NCBI GenBank assembly: GCA_003136335.1
Contig: PLEA01000543.1
Location: forward strand, 11,606-24,649
DNA length: 13,044 nucleotides
From: Acidobacteriaceae bacterium
GTDB taxonomy: Bacteria > Acidobacteriota > Terriglobia > Terriglobales > SbA1
Reading direction: 5' to 3'
The notes beneath the pieces are model-generated. The model was not told the DNA's origin. It ran no database searches and was given only the letters and a program-made list of their open reading frames with translations. This document shows, piece after piece, positions 11,923 through 13,044 of this stretch. Position 1 is the stretch's first letter, and the number at the start of each line of letters is the position of its first letter. The translations under genes and the position numbers were made by a program.

Positions 11923-13044
11923 TCAGCGGGCCAACTTCGCCAGCCTGCGCCCCGCTTCATCCAGCGTCTCCGGTTTCTTGCAGAATGCAAACCGCACTTG
12001 CCGCGCCCCATCCCGCGGATCGCGATAGAAACTCGACCCCGGCACGGTAGCCACTCCAATCTCCTGCACCAGATATTTTGCAAACGAAACATCATCCTTA
12101 AACCCAAACGCCGAAATATCCGTCATCACGTAATACGCACCTCGCGGACGGAAACATCGAAACCCGGCCGCCGTCAAGGCCGGCATCAGATGGTCGCGTC
12201 GCACCCGGTATCCCTCAGCCAGCTTCGCGTAGTACTCCGCCGGCAAGCTTAACGCCGCAGCTCCGGCCTCCTGCAGGGGCGCGGGCGCGCCCACCGTCAG
12301 AAAATCATGCACCTTGCGGATCGCATTCGTAATCTTCTCCGAGGCAACCGCCCAGCCCACGCGCCATCCCGTGACGCTGTAGGTCTTCGACATGCCGTTG
12401 ATGGTCACCGTCCGCTCGCGCATTCCCTCGAGCGACACCATCGAAACATGCTCCGTCCCTTCATAGAGAATGTGCTCGTAGATTTCGTCTGTAATCGCCA
12501 GCACATCGAACTCCACGCACAGATCGCGAATCAACTCCAGTTCCGCCCGCGTAAAAACCTTGCCCGTCGGATTGTTGGGCGTATTGAGAATGATCGCCTT
12601 GGTATGCTTGTCGAACGCACGCCGCAATTCCTTTTCGTCAAACGTCCACTCGCCGCCATCAGTCGTAGGAGGACGCAGCTTCACAAACTTCGGCTTCGCC
12701 CCACTCAACACCGAGTCCGGCCCATAGTTCTCGTAGAACGGCTCGAAGATCACGACATCATCGCCCGTGTTGCATACCGCCAGTAGAGTCGAAATCATCG
12801 CCTCGGTCGACCCGCAGCACACCGTGATCTCTTTCTCCGGATCGACCGCGATCCCCTGCCACACCCCCATCTGCCGCGCAATCGCGTTCCGCAGGCTCTT
12901 CGCACCCCAAGTGATCGCATACTGGTTCACGTCCGCCGCCACCGCCTGCTGCGCGGCCTGTTTGACCTCCGCGGGAGCAGCAAAGTCCGGGAACCCCTGC
13001 GCCAGATTCACCGCCCCGTGCAGCATCGCCTGCCGCGTCATCTC
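11923..13044 (-). CDS. Class I/II PLP aminotransferase (kynurenine/methionine aminotransferase type), 5' end beyond the window
   Basis: At least 373 codons. The frame is still open at the window edge, reading EMTRQAM; in relatives the residues before this belong to the protein, so the start lies outside. Motifs: VNLAQGFPDFAAP, the glycine-containing turn NQYAITWGAKSLRNAIA, NTPNNPTGK, DEIYEHILY, the PLP lysine in MSKTYSVTGWRVGWA, and an Arg-containing C-terminal QVRFAFCK. The AQGFPDF opening and SKTYSVTGWR active site are typical of the kynurenine-oxoglutarate / glutamine transaminase K / YbdL methionine aminotransferase group. The exact amino donor is not determined. It is cytosolic, with no signal visible. 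The gap to the ZapB-like gene (155 bp) contains a repeat and a candidate promoter, so the two are probably separate units. Confidence 0.92.
   Translation of the reverse strand, partial: EMTRQAMLHGAVNLAQGFPDFAAPAEVKQAAQQAVAADVNQYAITWGAKSLRNAIARQMGVWQGIAVDPEKEITVCCGSTEAMISTLLAVCNTGDDVVIFEPFYENYGPDSVLSGAKPKFVKLRPPTTDGGEWTFDEKELRRAFDKHTKAIILNTPNNPTGKVFTRAELELIRDLCVEFDVLAITDEIYEHILYEGTEHVSMVSLEGMRERTVTINGMSKTYSVTGWRVGWAVASEKITNAIRKVHDFLTVGAPAPLQEAGAAALSLPAEYYAKLAEGYRVRRDHLMPALTAAGFRCFRPRGAYYVMTDISAFGFKDDVSFAKYLVQEIGVATVPGSSFYRDPRDGARQVRFAFCKKPETLDEAGRRLAKLAR

Noticed and set aside
1..13044. Defence island, prophage, CRISPR array or tRNA genes
   Set aside because: No nuclease, helicase, recombinase, phage structural gene, spaced direct-repeat array or tRNA-like cloverleaf with a CCA-type end was seen.

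Overview
The window reads as chromosome of an Acidobacteriota bacterium, probably Terriglobia-like. This is inferred from four copies of the secreted 'VWFA-related Acidobacterial domain' architecture, GC-rich coding sequence, and several kinds of small palindromic dispersed repeat between genes. There is no sign of a prophage, an integrase, a full-length IS element, a CRISPR array, or any tRNA or rRNA gene.

Layout. (1) Positions 1-2290: two secreted VWA proteins divergently transcribed from a 109-bp gap; the left one runs off the window edge. (2) 2473-3582: a HisC-like PLP aminotransferase with an N-terminal Tat signal. Behind it lies a cloverleaf-like repeat shared with the convergent gene that follows. 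(3) 7945-3678 on the minus strand: an apparent five-gene run. In order these are an RluA/RluD-family pseudouridine synthase, a canonical VWA protein, a secreted SnoaL-like (SgcJ/EcaC type) protein, a DUF3052 protein and a YdgJ-like Gfo/Idh/MocA oxidoreductase. (4) 8174-8719 on the plus strand: an unrecognised small exported protein whose C-terminal half resembles a pseudopilin body. (5) 9573-8761 minus: prolipoprotein diacylglyceryl transferase (lgt). (6) 9574-10039: a 466-bp gap with a repeat copy, a possible terminator and structured sequence. (7) 11767-10040 minus: a cell-division cluster (ZapB-like coiled coil, then ZapA) whose last gene is a fourth VWA protein. It overlaps zapA, and its metal-binding residues are degenerate. 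(8) 11923-13044 minus: a class I/II aminotransferase of the kynurenine/methionine aminotransferase type, cut by the window end.

How the genes fit together. Most look like ordinary chromosomal housekeeping genes: rRNA modification, lipoprotein maturation, Z-ring assembly and amino-acid transamination. The accessory theme is four divergent VWA paralogues in 11 kb, two with an intact metal site (MIDAS) and two altered, one of them coupled to zapA. I did not find a clear defence or mobile system. The best leads are the VWA paralogues, the Tat-exported aminotransferase, and the palindromes that have been absorbed into gene ends.
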